From JANLSO01 sp031362405 (GTDB lineage: Bacteria > Actinomycetota > Thermoleophilia > Miltoncostaeales > Miltoncostaeaceae), in NCBI GenBank assembly GCA_031362405.1, contig JANLSO010000201.1, positions 1-41,048 of the forward strand: a stretch of DNA of 41,048 nt, in the 5' to 3' direction. Positions 34,038-41,048 of the stretch are shown piece by piece. The notes under the pieces are model-generated. The model was not told the DNA's origin. It ran no database searches and saw only the letters and a list, made by a program, of their open reading frames with translations. Numbering within the stretch: position 1 is the first letter of the stretch; every line of letters starts with the position of its first letter. A program made the translations under genes and the position numbers.

Positions 34038-35401
34038 CGGTCGACGCCGCCCATCACGTTGTCGAGCGAGCCGATCATCACGATCAGGTCTGCCAGATAG
34101 GCGTTTTTGGCCATCGGCCGCAGCGCTTGGAGGTTCACAAAGCTCGCGTCGCGCATGTGCACGCGCACCGGCTTCGGCCCACCGTCGGCGACGACGTAAC
34201 AGCCGATCTCACCGCGCGGGCTCTCGACGGCCGAGTACACCTCGCCCTCCGGAACCATGAAGCCCTCGGTGACCAGCTTGAAGTGGTGGATCAACGATTC
34301 CATCGAGGTGGCCAGCTCGGCGCGCGGCGGCAGCACCACCTTGCGATCGTCGGCCATATGGGGGCCCTCGGGCATCCCATCGAGGCACTGCTCGATGATG
34401 CGCACCGACTCGCGCATCTCACGCAGGCGCATCGTGAATCGTTCGTAGGCGTCGCCGGCGGTACCGACGGGCACGTTGAAATCGAAGTGCTCGTAGCCCG
34501 AGTACGGCGCGGCCTTGCGCAGGTCGAGGTCGACCCCGGCGGCGCGCAGGGCCGGCCCGGTGACCCCGAGGTCGATCAGCTGCTCGGCCGGCAGGATGCC
34601 GACGCCCTTGGTCCGCTCGATCCAAATCGGGTTGCCCGAGAGCATGCCCTCGTACTCGTCGATGCGGCTGGGCATCTCGGTGACGAACTGGCGCAGGAGC
34701 CCCTCGAAGCCCGGGGGCATGTCGCCGGCCGTGCCGCCCACCTGGAAGTAGCGGTGGTTCATCCGCTCGCCGGAGATCGCCTCGAAAAGATCCAGGGCCC
34801 GTTCACGCTCACGGTAGGTGTAAAAGAAGATCGTGATCGCGCCGAGCTCGAGGCCGCTGGTGCCCAGCCAGACGAGGTGGCTGGTGATCCGGTTGAGCTC
34901 GGAGATCATCACGCGCAGGTACTGGGCGCGCTCGGGCACCTCGAGGCCGAGCAGACGCTCGACGCTCATCGTGTACGCGTGGATGTTGAAGAACGGGGAG
35001 AGATAGTCCATCCGCGTCACGAGCGTGATGGCCTGCCAGAACGTCTTGTTCTCGCACTGCTTTTCGATGCCGGTGTGCAGGTAGCCGATCACCGGGTGGA
35101 CGTCGCGGACGATCTCGCCGTCGAGCTGGGTGATCAGCCGCAGCACGCCGTGGGTCGAGGGATGCTGCGGACCGAGGTTGATGACCATCGGTTCACGCGA
35201 TCCGGGGATGGCCGCGACCCGTTCTTCGTTGGCCTCGGTGCGGGCCGCGGCGTCGGCGGGCGTCCAGGCCTCGGCGGCCGCGACGACGGCCTCGGTCTCG
35301 GCCAGGGGCCGACCCTCGCGGCGCGCGACCTCGAGGGCCTCGCGACCTTCGACGGCGAAGATCGTGGGGGCGGCGTCGGTGCGGGTCTCAGACGGCGTCA
35401 C
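34034..35401 (-). CDS. nuoD: NADH-quinone oxidoreductase subunit D, with N-terminal extension
   Basis: Quinone-site subunit of 455 aa. PMVINLGPQHPSTHGVLR holds the conserved His of the quinone pocket. VIGYLHTGIEKQCENKTF, FNIHAYTMSVERLLGLEVP and SPRGEIGCYVVADGG are standard. The first ~70 residues are an Ala/Glu-rich stretch (ALEVARREGRPLAETEAVVAAAEAWTPADAA) longer than in well-known homologues. It looks helical and may wrap neighbouring subunits or be a mis-called start, but no obvious start lies between it and PMVINLG. It overlaps nuoC by 14 bp. Confidence 0.94.
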   Translation of the reverse strand: MTPSETRTDAAPTIFAVEGREALEVARREGRPLAETEAVVAAAEAWTPADAAARTEANEERVAAIPGSREPMVINLGPQHPSTHGVLRLITQLDGEIVRDVHPVIGYLHTGIEKQCENKTFWQAITLVTRMDYLSPFFNIHAYTMSVERLLGLEVPERAQYLRVMISELNRITSHLVWLGTSGLELGAITIFFYTYRERERALDLFEAISGERMNHRYFQVGGTAGDMPPGFEGLLRQFVTEMPSRIDEYEGMLSGNPIWIERTKGVGILPAEQLIDLGVTGPALRAAGVDLDLRKAAPYSGYEHFDFNVPVGTAGDAYERFTMRLREMRESVRIIEQCLDGMPEGPHMADDRKVVLPPRAELATSMESLIHHFKLVTEGFMVPEGEVYSAVESPRGEIGCYVVADGGPKPVRVHMRDASFVNLQALRPMAKNAYLADLIVMIGSLDNVMGGVDR

Positions 35402-35879
35402 TGAACTGCACCTCCTCCCCGCCCAGCGGGTAGTCGCGCCTGAGGGGATGGCCTTCCCAGTCGAACGGCATCAGGATGCGCGAGAGGTCGGGGTGGTTGC
35501 GAAAGCGCACGCCGAACATGTCCCACACCTCACGCTCCTGCCAGTTCGCGGTGGCCCAGACCCCCGTGACCGAATCGACCTCGGGGTCGTCGGCGGCGGC
35601 CCATACCCGCAGGCGCACGCGCTCACCGGTCTCGACCGAGAACAGTTGGTAGGCCAGGCGAAACCGGTACCCCGTCGGCGCCCCGCCCCCACCATCGAGG
35701 AAGTCGGCGCAGGTGACGTCGGAGAGCATCGCAAAGCCGCCGGGCGCGGCCTTGAGGAAGGTGCAGACGTCGATCAGCCGGTCTGGATCGACCTCGATGG
35801 TGAGCTCGCCGGCGTGCTCGATCTCCTCGAGGGTCGAACTCGGGCAGGCCTGTTCGATCAGGCCGCGAAGCTCGCTCAT
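35388..35879 (-). CDS. nuoC: NADH-quinone oxidoreductase subunit C
   Basis: Subunit of 163 aa. The family signature WQEREVWDMFGVRFRNHPDLSRILMPFDWEGHPLRRDYPL is near the C-terminus. It helps position NuoD and NuoI. It is separate from NuoD, unlike the NuoCD fusion of enterobacteria. The ATG at 35879 overlaps the nuoB stop (ATGA). Confidence 0.95.
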   Translation of the reverse strand: MSELRGLIEQACPSSTLEEIEHAGELTIEVDPDRLIDVCTFLKAAPGGFAMLSDVTCADFLDGGGGAPTGYRFRLAYQLFSVETGERVRLRVWAAADDPEVDSVTGVWATANWQEREVWDMFGVRFRNHPDLSRILMPFDWEGHPLRRDYPLGGEEVQFSDAV

Positions 35880-36463
35880 ACCGACGCCGCGGCGGCAGCC
35901 CGCAGGTCGGATGAGGTTGGCAGGCCGCGCGCACCGATGGTGTTCTGCAAAATCAGGATGCCTTCGATCAGGCCCTCGGGGCGGGGCGGGCATCCGGGCA
36001 CATAGACATCGACGGGGACGACCTTGTCGACGCCTTGAACGAGGGCGTAGTTGTTGAACACCCCGCCGGTCGACGCGCAGGCGCCCATCGAGATGACCCA
36101 CTTCGGCTCGAGCATCTGGTCGTAGATGCGACGCAGCACCGGCGCCATCTTCTGCGACACGCGACCCGACACGATCAGCAGATCGGCCTGGCGCGGCGAG
36201 GCGCGGAATACCTCGGCGCCGAACCGGGCGATGTCGTAGCGGGGTGTGGCGGTGTGCATCATTTCGATCGCGCAGCAGGCAAGGCCGAAGGTCGCCGGCC
36301 AGATCGACGACGAGCGGGCCCAGGCAAGGGCCTTCTCGACGGTGGTCGTCAGCAACCCCTGCTCGAACTGGGCGACCTCTTCGTCGCGAAGATCGCGGTC
36401 GATGTTCGGGTCGGTGCGGGGCGCGCGTTCGAGCGGAGCTCCGGGCGGTGGGATCAGCGCCAT
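35876..36463 (-). CDS. nuoB: NADH-quinone oxidoreductase subunit B
   Basis: Subunit of 195 aa holding the terminal [4Fe-4S] cluster N2 that reduces quinone. The ligands are the tandem cysteines in GLACCAIEMMHT, then MGACASTGG and VPGCPPRPE. The N-terminus (APLERAPRTDPN) is a short unconserved lead. The ATG at 36463 overlaps the nuoA end by 10 bp. Confidence 0.97.
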   Translation of the reverse strand: MALIPPPGAPLERAPRTDPNIDRDLRDEEVAQFEQGLLTTTVEKALAWARSSSIWPATFGLACCAIEMMHTATPRYDIARFGAEVFRASPRQADLLIVSGRVSQKMAPVLRRIYDQMLEPKWVISMGACASTGGVFNNYALVQGVDKVVPVDVYVPGCPPRPEGLIEGILILQNTIGARGLPTSSDLRAAAAASV

Positions 36464-36810
36464 TCGAGCGCCCCCTTCTTCCAGACATAGATCAGGGCGA
36501 CGACGACGGTGAACACGAACGACAACAGCGTGATCAGCGCGGCGGCGCCGCTGTCGCGCAGCGCAAGCGCGACCGGGTAGATGAACGCCAACTCGATGTC
36601 GAAGACGATGAAGAGCATCGCCGTGAGGTAGAAGTCGATCGAGAAACGCTGCCGCACGGGCGTCGTCGCCAGGATGCCGCTCTCGTAAGGACGCGCCTTG
36701 ACCGCGTTCGGCTTCTTCGTGCCGAGCATCGAGATGGTGAGGATGCCGCCACCGATCGCGAGACCACCCGCGAGGAAAATCAGGATCGGTAGGTAGTCGG
36801 AGAGCGTCAC
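36454..36810 (-). CDS. nuoA: NADH-quinone oxidoreductase subunit A
   Basis: Three-helix membrane subunit of 118 aa. KARPYESGILATTPVRQRFSIDFYLTAMLFIVFDIELAFIYP is the conserved loop and second helix; the usual loop Cys is replaced by Ser here (YESG). First gene of the operon. The GTG at 36810 has AAAAGGA about 5 nt upstream. Confidence 0.95.
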   Translation of the reverse strand: MTLSDYLPILIFLAGGLAIGGGILTISMLGTKKPNAVKARPYESGILATTPVRQRFSIDFYLTAMLFIVFDIELAFIYPVALALRDSGAAALITLLSFVFTVVVALIYVWKKGALEWR

Positions 36811-36864
36811 GCAGGTCCTTTTGGGAATTTCTGGGTTTCGTCGTTGGGCAGCACTCTTGCACTC

Positions 36865-36870
36865 ACGCTA
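36865..36870 (-). promoter_or_regulatory. Putative -10 element of the nuo operon
   Basis: TGGTAGCGT on the minus strand would place the transcription start near 36858 and give a leader of about 48 nt to nuoA. The hexamer matches those before pabB and the TPR gene. No clear -35 is visible. Confidence 0.35.
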
Positions 36871-36971
36871 CCAACGGCCACCGGGACCCGCATCATCGTG
36901 ACGACTGCCTCATGCCGCGAGACCCATCCGCCCACTCGTCCGGGGTGCCTCGCCGATGGCTTCGCGCGCTG

Positions 36972-36977
36972 TAGCGT
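36972..36977 (+). promoter_or_regulatory. Putative -10 element (TAGCGT) of the TPR-permease operon
   Basis: TGTAGCGT lies 6 nt before the GTG at 36984, which lacks a ribosome site. This fits a leaderless transcript. Confidence 0.42.
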
Positions 36978-36983
36978 GACGAC

Positions 36984-37289
36984 GTGGATCGTCTCGAGTA
37001 CTTCGCCGGGCTGGTGGCCGACTCTCCGTCGGTGGCCCGTGCCCGTTTCGCCTACGCGGTCGAGCTGCAGAAGGCCGCCAACCACGACGAGGCCGTTGTG
37101 CAGCTGCGCGCCTACCTCGAGCTCCAGGAAGACGAAGGCAACGCATGGGGGCGCCTCGGTGAGAGCCTCACGGCGCTCGAGCGACCCGACGAGGCGGCCG
37201 ATGCGTATCTGGCGGGCATCGACCAGGCCGCCAAGCACGGGCACGTCGGGATGGCCGACGACCTGCAGGCCGCACTCGACGCACTGTAG
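36984..37289 (+). CDS. Small TPR-repeat protein
   Basis: Protein of 101 aa made almost wholly of two to three tetratricopeptide helical pairs: ARARFAYAVELQKAANHDEAVVQLRAYLEL, then NAWGRLGESLTALERPDEAADAYLAGIDQA. Tetratricopeptide proteins mediate protein contacts. It has no signal peptide. The stop shares a base with the start of the ABC-2 permease (TAGTG), so the two are coupled and may interact. It is divergent from nuoA with about 170 bp between starts. Confidence 0.8.
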   Translation: MDRLEYFAGLVADSPSVARARFAYAVELQKAANHDEAVVQLRAYLELQEDEGNAWGRLGESLTALERPDEAADAYLAGIDQAAKHGHVGMADDLQAALDAL

Positions 37290-38065
37290 TGCTGGCCGCC
37301 TACGCGTTCTCGCCGCGGGGCGCGCTGCGGTTCTGGCAGCGCAACGCCACCGTCGGGCGCAAGACGATCTTCACGACGCTCACGCCACGGTTCATCGAGG
37401 CAATCGCCTATCTGGCGGTGATGGGCCTCGGGCTCGGCACCTACCTGACCACCGTGCGGGGCGTCGACTATGTGGATTTCATCGCCCCGGGCGTGGCCGC
37501 TTCGACCGTGATGTTCGGAGCGATCATCGAGACGACATACAACTCGTTCGTGCGCATCCACATTCGCCGGGTCTACGAAGCGGCCATCACGACACCCCTG
37601 GCCGTCGAGGACGTCGTGGTCGGCGAGTACCTCTGGGCGACGACCCGCGCCCTTGCCTACGGCCTGATCTTCCTGATCGTGATGCTCGGCTTTGGCCTGG
37701 TGGCCTCGCCGCTGGCGATCCTGGCCGTCCCCGTCTTGGCGCTCGGCGCGCTGCTGTTTGCGGTGATCGGGATGAATTACACCGCGCTGGTGTCGAACAT
37801 CGAGCACTTCAACATCTTCTACACAGGTGTCTTGACGCCGATGTTCCTGTTCGGCGGGGTGTTCTTTCCGTTCGACGATCTCCCCCGCTGGGCGCAGATC
37901 ATCGGGTGGTGCCTGCCGTTGTCGCATCTGGTGGAGGCCACCCGTGATCTCACTCTCGGCGGCGCCGATTGGACGACCCTGATGCATGTCGGGGTGCTGG
38001 CCGCCCTGCTGGTCGTGCTGTTCCCGTTGCCGCTCGTGCGCCTGCGCCGGACGCTTCTGCGGTGA
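37289..38065 (+). CDS. ABC-2 type transporter permease (NodJ-like)
   Basis: Membrane protein of 258 aa with six helices. FIAPGVAASTVMFGAIIETTYNSFVR and IYTGVL-type sequence (FNIFYTGVLTPMFLFGGVFFPFDDLP) fit the NodJ/ABC-2 permease family, which exports polysaccharides, drugs or lipids. Such permeases need an ATP-binding partner, normally encoded next door; none is found in this window. The upstream TPR protein and downstream DUF429 protein are coupled by 1- and 4-bp overlaps. The substrate is unknown. Confidence 0.88.
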   Translation: MLAAYAFSPRGALRFWQRNATVGRKTIFTTLTPRFIEAIAYLAVMGLGLGTYLTTVRGVDYVDFIAPGVAASTVMFGAIIETTYNSFVRIHIRRVYEAAITTPLAVEDVVVGEYLWATTRALAYGLIFLIVMLGFGLVASPLAILAVPVLALGALLFAVIGMNYTALVSNIEHFNIFYTGVLTPMFLFGGVFFPFDDLPRWAQIIGWCLPLSHLVEATRDLTLGGADWTTLMHVGVLAALLVVLFPLPLVRLRRTLLR

Positions 38066-38838
38066 TCACCCTCGGCATCGACCTCGCGTCGCAACCTACG
38101 GGGACGGGCTGCTGTGTCATGCGCTGGAACGGCGCCGGCGTTCAGATCGACGCGCCGCGGGTCGGCTGTGATGACGAGAACTTGCTCGCGGCCATGCTCG
38201 CCGCCGACGCGATCGGGATCGACGCCCCATTCGGATGGCCCGCCGCCTTCGTCGCAGCCGTGCACGGGTGGTATCACGACGACCGATGGCAGGCCGACGG
38301 AGATCTACGGCTGCGCCAGACCGATCACGAGGTTGCGCGGATCACGCGCCAGATCACGGGGCGTGCCGCGTGGCCACTGTCGGTGTCGTCCGACCGAATC
38401 GGGATCGTCGCCTGGCGCTGTGCCGGGCTTCTGCAGCGACACCACGAGCAGGTGGGCACCTCGCTCGACCGTGCCGGAGGATCGGGGGTCTACGAGGTCT
38501 ACCCGGCGGCGGCCCTCGCGGTCTGGGGATGCGTCTCGCGGGGCTACAAACCGTCGGGCGCAGCGGCGCGAATCACGGGCCGGAATGCCCGCCGCGAAAT
38601 CCTCGGTCAGATGTCGGCAGCGGCCCCGTGGTTGGCACAGGCGATCAGTTCAGCCGACATCGACGCGCTGATCGCCTCGGGTGACGGCTTTGACGCCGTC
38701 ATCAGCGCCCTGATTACGCGCGCGGCGGCAACCCGTCGCACATATCCGCCCTCCCCCGAGCAACGCAATGCGGCCCGCATCGAGGGATGGATCCACGTAC
38801 CGCAGCCTGAATCGCTCCCCACGTTGGCCGCAGGCTGA
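38062..38838 (+). CDS. DUF429 protein (predicted RNase H-fold nuclease)
   Basis: About 258 aa. GIDLASQPTGTG and AIGIDAPFGWP resemble the acidic strands of the DUF429 family, which has a predicted RNase H-like fold. REILGQM and SGDGFDAVISALITRA near the end supply further family-like residues (the Asp after GDGF). The family has no firmly established reaction. GTG 38062 overlaps the permease stop (GTGA). It is the last gene of its operon; hairpin copy D follows 6 bp after the stop. Confidence 0.75.
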   Translation: MITLGIDLASQPTGTGCCVMRWNGAGVQIDAPRVGCDDENLLAAMLAADAIGIDAPFGWPAAFVAAVHGWYHDDRWQADGDLRLRQTDHEVARITRQITGRAAWPLSVSSDRIGIVAWRCAGLLQRHHEQVGTSLDRAGGSGVYEVYPAAALAVWGCVSRGYKPSGAAARITGRNARREILGQMSAAAPWLAQAISSADIDALIASGDGFDAVISALITRAAATRRTYPPSPEQRNAARIEGWIHVPQPESLPTLAAG

Positions 38839-38844
38839 TTCCGC

Positions 38845-38891
38845 CCCTAAGGCGTATATCTGGTGCCAGACACCAGATATACGCCTTAGGG
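38845..38891. repeat. GGTGCC-core hairpin, copy D
   Basis: A 47-nt palindrome centred on base 38868 with a 23-bp stem and a single internal mismatch (38866/38870). The core is GGTGCC-A-GACACC. The arms (CCCTAAGGCGTATATCT and its complement) share nothing with copies A, B or C. It sits in the 86-bp gap between the convergent DUF429 and malic-enzyme-like genes. There is no T-run. Confidence 0.85.
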
Positions 38892-38924
38892 CCACGCAGT
38901 ACCAGTCATGCCCACGCGGGGACT

Positions 38925-40118
38925 TCAGACGGCCGCGGTCACCCGTGCGGCGCCGGTCACTTCGGCGGCGTTCCGAACGGCTGCGGATACCCGCGCGGCG
39001 AGGTCGTCATCCAGCACCGACGGGACGAGGTCGTCGGGCGTCGGGGCGTCGGCACCTTCGGCGATCGCCTGTGCGGCGGCGAGCAGCATGGCGTCGTTGA
39101 TCGTTCTCGCGCGGCAGTCGAGTGTGCCCCGCCAGATTCCGGGGTAGGCCAGGTTGGCGCTGACAGTGGTCACGACTCCGCCCGTCGCGACGATGGCGAC
39201 TCCCGGGATCGCGCCGGTGAAATCGACCGCCGTCGTCTGCCCCGGCGCGGCGGCCGAGGCGATGTCATCCGCGCCCGCGGCGGCGAGCAGGCGGGCCGTC
39301 GCATCACGGGCAGGCCCGGTGCCGACCAGGGCGACGCGGGCGGCCGCCAGAGAGACACCCGCGACGGTGGCGGCGTTCTGCAGCGCGGCGACCGCAACGC
39401 ATGCCACTCCCTCGTGCTCGTCGGCGAACACAGGGACGTCGAGCCGCTCCTCGAGAGCGGCCTTCACCGCGACGAGGCGCCCGGGGTCGATATCGGTCAG
39501 GTGAATCCCGGCGAACACCGAGCTGCACAGGAGGATGACCTCCGCGATCTTGGCGGGGTCACGCTCGCGGTCGACCGGCAGCGGGAACGCGTCGATACCC
39601 GCGCGGTCGCGCAGGAGAAAGCACTTCGCCTCGCACGCGGGCAGCGATGCCTCGGCACCGAGGTCGCCCAGGCCCGCGACGGCGCTGCCATCGCTCGTGA
39701 CAAGGACGCTGTTGGCTTTGATGGTGAACTGCCACGCCTGGTCGAAGTCGTCGTGGATCGCCATGCACACCCGGGCCACACCCGGGGTGTAAGCCATCGA
39801 CAGGTCGTCTCGTGAACGCACGGGAACCCGGTTCCTCATGCCGATCGCGCCACCCTCGTGGGCAACGAACGCGGGATCGTCGGTCGCCTCGATGGATGCG
39901 CCCGCGGCTTCGAGCGCCATACGGACCGTCTCAAAGCTTGCGGGGTCAGCCGTATGAATCGTGATGTCCCGAGTCACCGTTGAGCTCGTCGTGTCGATCA
40001 CGGTGATCGCGCCTACCTGCCCGCCGGCATCCGCGATGGCGGTCATCACCGCACCGAAAGTGGTGACCTCGGCGAGAGCAACGGCGCGGACGGTGACGGT
40101 GTGGCTCGACTCGGACAT
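38925..40118 (-). CDS. ACT-domain malic-enzyme-like protein, active site altered
   Basis: Protein of 397 aa. Residues about 1-80 resemble an ACT-type regulatory domain. The rest follows NAD-malic enzyme: MAYTPGVA (Tyr110), KANSVLVTSDGSAVAGLGDLG, CEAKCFLL (Lys165), FAGIHLTDI, FADEHEGVA, VGTGPARDATARLLAAAG, and YPGIWRGTLDCRARTI. The metal-binding Glu of the usual NLEDI is Thr208, and HDDQHGT reads ADEHEGV. The stretch that normally holds the NP-x-PE and RSD-P-NQ motifs is absent between ATGGVVTTV and AYPGIW, a deletion of about 50 residues. Oxidative decarboxylation of malate is therefore doubtful; a regulatory or changed reaction is possible. The ATG at 40118 opens a 472-bp intergenic region. 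Confidence 0.78.
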   Translation of the reverse strand: MSESSHTVTVRAVALAEVTTFGAVMTAIADAGGQVGAITVIDTTSSTVTRDITIHTADPASFETVRMALEAAGASIEATDDPAFVAHEGGAIGMRNRVPVRSRDDLSMAYTPGVARVCMAIHDDFDQAWQFTIKANSVLVTSDGSAVAGLGDLGAEASLPACEAKCFLLRDRAGIDAFPLPVDRERDPAKIAEVILLCSSVFAGIHLTDIDPGRLVAVKAALEERLDVPVFADEHEGVACVAVAALQNAATVAGVSLAAARVALVGTGPARDATARLLAAAGADDIASAAAPGQTTAVDFTGAIPGVAIVATGGVVTTVSANLAYPGIWRGTLDCRARTINDAMLLAAAQAIAEGADAPTPDDLVPSVLDDDLAARVSAAVRNAAEVTGAARVTAAV

Positions 40119-40225
40119 CGGGACCCCAAGGCAGACGCGGACGGCAGGGCCGAGATGCTAGCGACCCACAATGGGCAATCGCGTGACAGAACCGGCCCAT
40201 GGGCCAACTTGTGCGGATCGGCACG

Positions 40226-40231
40226 TAGCGT
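40226..40231 (+). promoter_or_regulatory. -10-like TAGCGT in the 40119-40590 intergenic region
   Basis: The hexamer matches the elements before pabB, the TPR gene and nuoA. Transcription would begin near 40238, just ahead of the palindrome at 40252, leaving a leader of about 350 nt before the gene at 40591. A second -10-like TATAAC lies at 40363-40368. Confidence 0.28.
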
Positions 40232-40251
40232 GAACCACGGCACGTGTGACA

Positions 40252-40281
40252 GACGTCTTGTGGCAATTGCTACAAGACGTC
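40252..40281. promoter_or_regulatory. 30-bp palindrome, candidate operator
   Basis: GACGTCTTGT-GGCAATTGCT-ACAAGACGTC: 15-bp arms with a single G/T mismatch (40262/40271). It is unrelated to the GGTGCC family. It lies 133 bp upstream of the malic-enzyme-like gene and 310 bp upstream of the decarboxylase-like gene, so it could be a dimer binding site controlling one or both. Confidence 0.5.
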
Positions 40282-40446
40282 GTGAACTCCCGAGAGCCTA
40301 AGCTCAGAACACCTTCCCGGACGGTGGGTTCGACACGGGCATGCAGAGCCTGTGTCGTTGCTTATAACGGTCGTTCGCGCTAGCGCCTGATCGTCAGCAG
40401 GGCCGCGCGTTGTCACCGTTGCGCAGCATGTGCCGGATGTCTCTTG

Positions 40447-40465
40447 AGGCCCCTGCGAGGGGCCT
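40447..40465 (+). other. GC-rich hairpin in the leader of the decarboxylase-like gene
   Basis: AGGCCCC, loop TGCGA, GGGGCCT. It has no T-run. The surrounding 40282-40590 holds no open frame with a ribosome site, so this is leader or spacer sequence. Confidence 0.4.
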
Positions 40466-40590
40466 GCATTGTCCGCGTGCTGGCGTCCCCCGCGCACAGC
40501 AGAACCCACAAACGAATCGGTTGCGCAGGTCGCGTCGAGTGGGCTTCCTTGGAATGCGTTTCCACTGATGGGAAAGGATGTACTGGATCC

Positions 40591-41048
40591 ATGGCTGAGA
40601 TTTTTTCTGTGACGGACATTCCTGGTGCAGAGACGGGAGAACTTCCCCCCTCACCGGTCGATCGTGACGAGAAGACCGCGATTATCTATCCGCTGGTCGA
40701 CCCGCTCTGGGACATCGACACGCTGCCGCTGACCTACACCAACTCGCGTTGGTCGGCGTTCTTCTACCGCGCTGACGAGAAGCATCTTCGTCGCGTGCTT
40801 CCCGACTGCATGGAGCTCGAGGACGACATCGTCGAGTTCTGGTACGTCGATCACAACCACACCATGCTCGGCCCGTACGGCGAGATGGGCGTGACGATCG
40901 CCGCCAGCTTTAAGGGCGCGGACGGCAAGAAGACGTACGGCGGCTACTACCCGTACATGTACCTCACCCAGGACGCCGCGGTTGACGCAGGTCGCGTCCT
41001 TGGCTTCCCGAAGAAGCAGGCCTTCATTCGGGTCCTCGAGCACGGTGG
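40591..41048 (+). CDS. Acetoacetate decarboxylase-family protein (truncated by window end)
   Basis: The first 152 residues are present and the frame is open to the last base. The block LGPYGEMGVTIAASF, GGYYPYMYLTQDAAVDAGRVLGFPKKQAFI is the ADC signature; the paired lysines in GFPKK include the Schiff-base lysine of acetoacetate decarboxylase. Members decarboxylate acetoacetate or act as aldolase/dehydratase-like enzymes, so the reaction is not certain. ATG 40591 has AAAGGA about 15 nt upstream, a loose site. The N-terminal ~25 residues are unconserved. It is separated from the divergent malic-enzyme-like gene by 472 bp. Confidence 0.85.
   Translation, partial: MAEIFSVTDIPGAETGELPPSPVDRDEKTAIIYPLVDPLWDIDTLPLTYTNSRWSAFFYRADEKHLRRVLPDCMELEDDIVEFWYVDHNHTMLGPYGEMGVTIAASFKGADGKKTYGGYYPYMYLTQDAAVDAGRVLGFPKKQAFIRVLEHG

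Noticed and set aside
34127..35404. 425-codon open frame antisense to nuoD
   Set aside because: No family resemblance; nuoD is unambiguous.
36454..36810. NuoA as inactive because the loop Cys is Ser
   Set aside because: That cysteine varies between bacterial lineages; all other conserved residues are present and the operon is complete.

Overview
This GC-rich window encodes about 40 tightly packed genes. Many neighbours overlap by 1 to 14 bases (ATGA, GTGA and TAGTG junctions), GTG starts are common, and there are no rRNA, tRNA, insertion sequence, phage or CRISPR genes. The contents include a complete 14-gene complex I operon in nuoA-N order, a long type III glutamine synthetase, a SARP/BTAD regulator, a PucR regulator and a membrane-anchored matrixin. 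Together these suggest a free-living aerobic actinobacterium, possibly from the Thermoleophilia side. The placement is an inference from gene content only.

Layout. 1-4.9 kb: a small unknown gene, a folate operon (pabB-pabC) ending in a GNAT acetyltransferase, and on the other strand an operon of a Cys-rich unknown, a second unknown and a VapBC toxin-antitoxin pair. 4.9-10.2 kb: a SARP-type regulator with an array of 11-bp-spaced heptamers upstream, a PucR-type regulator, and the divergent type III glutamine synthetase closed by a strong terminator. 10.2-18.1 kb (minus strand): cell-surface genes, comprising a matrixin protease, a GT4 glycosyltransferase, a small coiled-coil protein, a polyprenyl-phosphate sugar transferase, a glycoside hydrolase-like lipoprotein, a thioesterase, an unknown and an L,D-transpeptidase. 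18.2-22.6 kb: PolX, trehalose-phosphatase, a TSUP transporter split into two half-size genes, two tandem hairpin repeats and a frameshifted methyltransferase. 22.6-36.8 kb (minus strand): nuoA to nuoN. 36.9-38.9 kb: an operon of a TPR protein, an ABC-2 permease and a DUF429 protein. 38.9-41 kb: an ACT/malic-enzyme-like protein with an eroded active site, a 472-bp intergenic region with a 30-bp palindrome, and the start of an acetoacetate decarboxylase-family gene that runs off the window.

Non-coding structure is the most unusual part. Four long palindromes share the core GGTGCC-N-G(G/A)CACC, but the outer arms differ between loci and are still self-complementary at each site. All lie in 3'-end or convergent intergenic spaces, so they look like a dispersed hairpin family. 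Several genes have a -10-like hexamer only 6-7 nt before the start codon, which suggests leaderless transcripts. The SARP gene and the divergent Cys-rich gene share a region with five TTGA-type heptamers in strict 11-bp phase, the known spacing of SARP operators.
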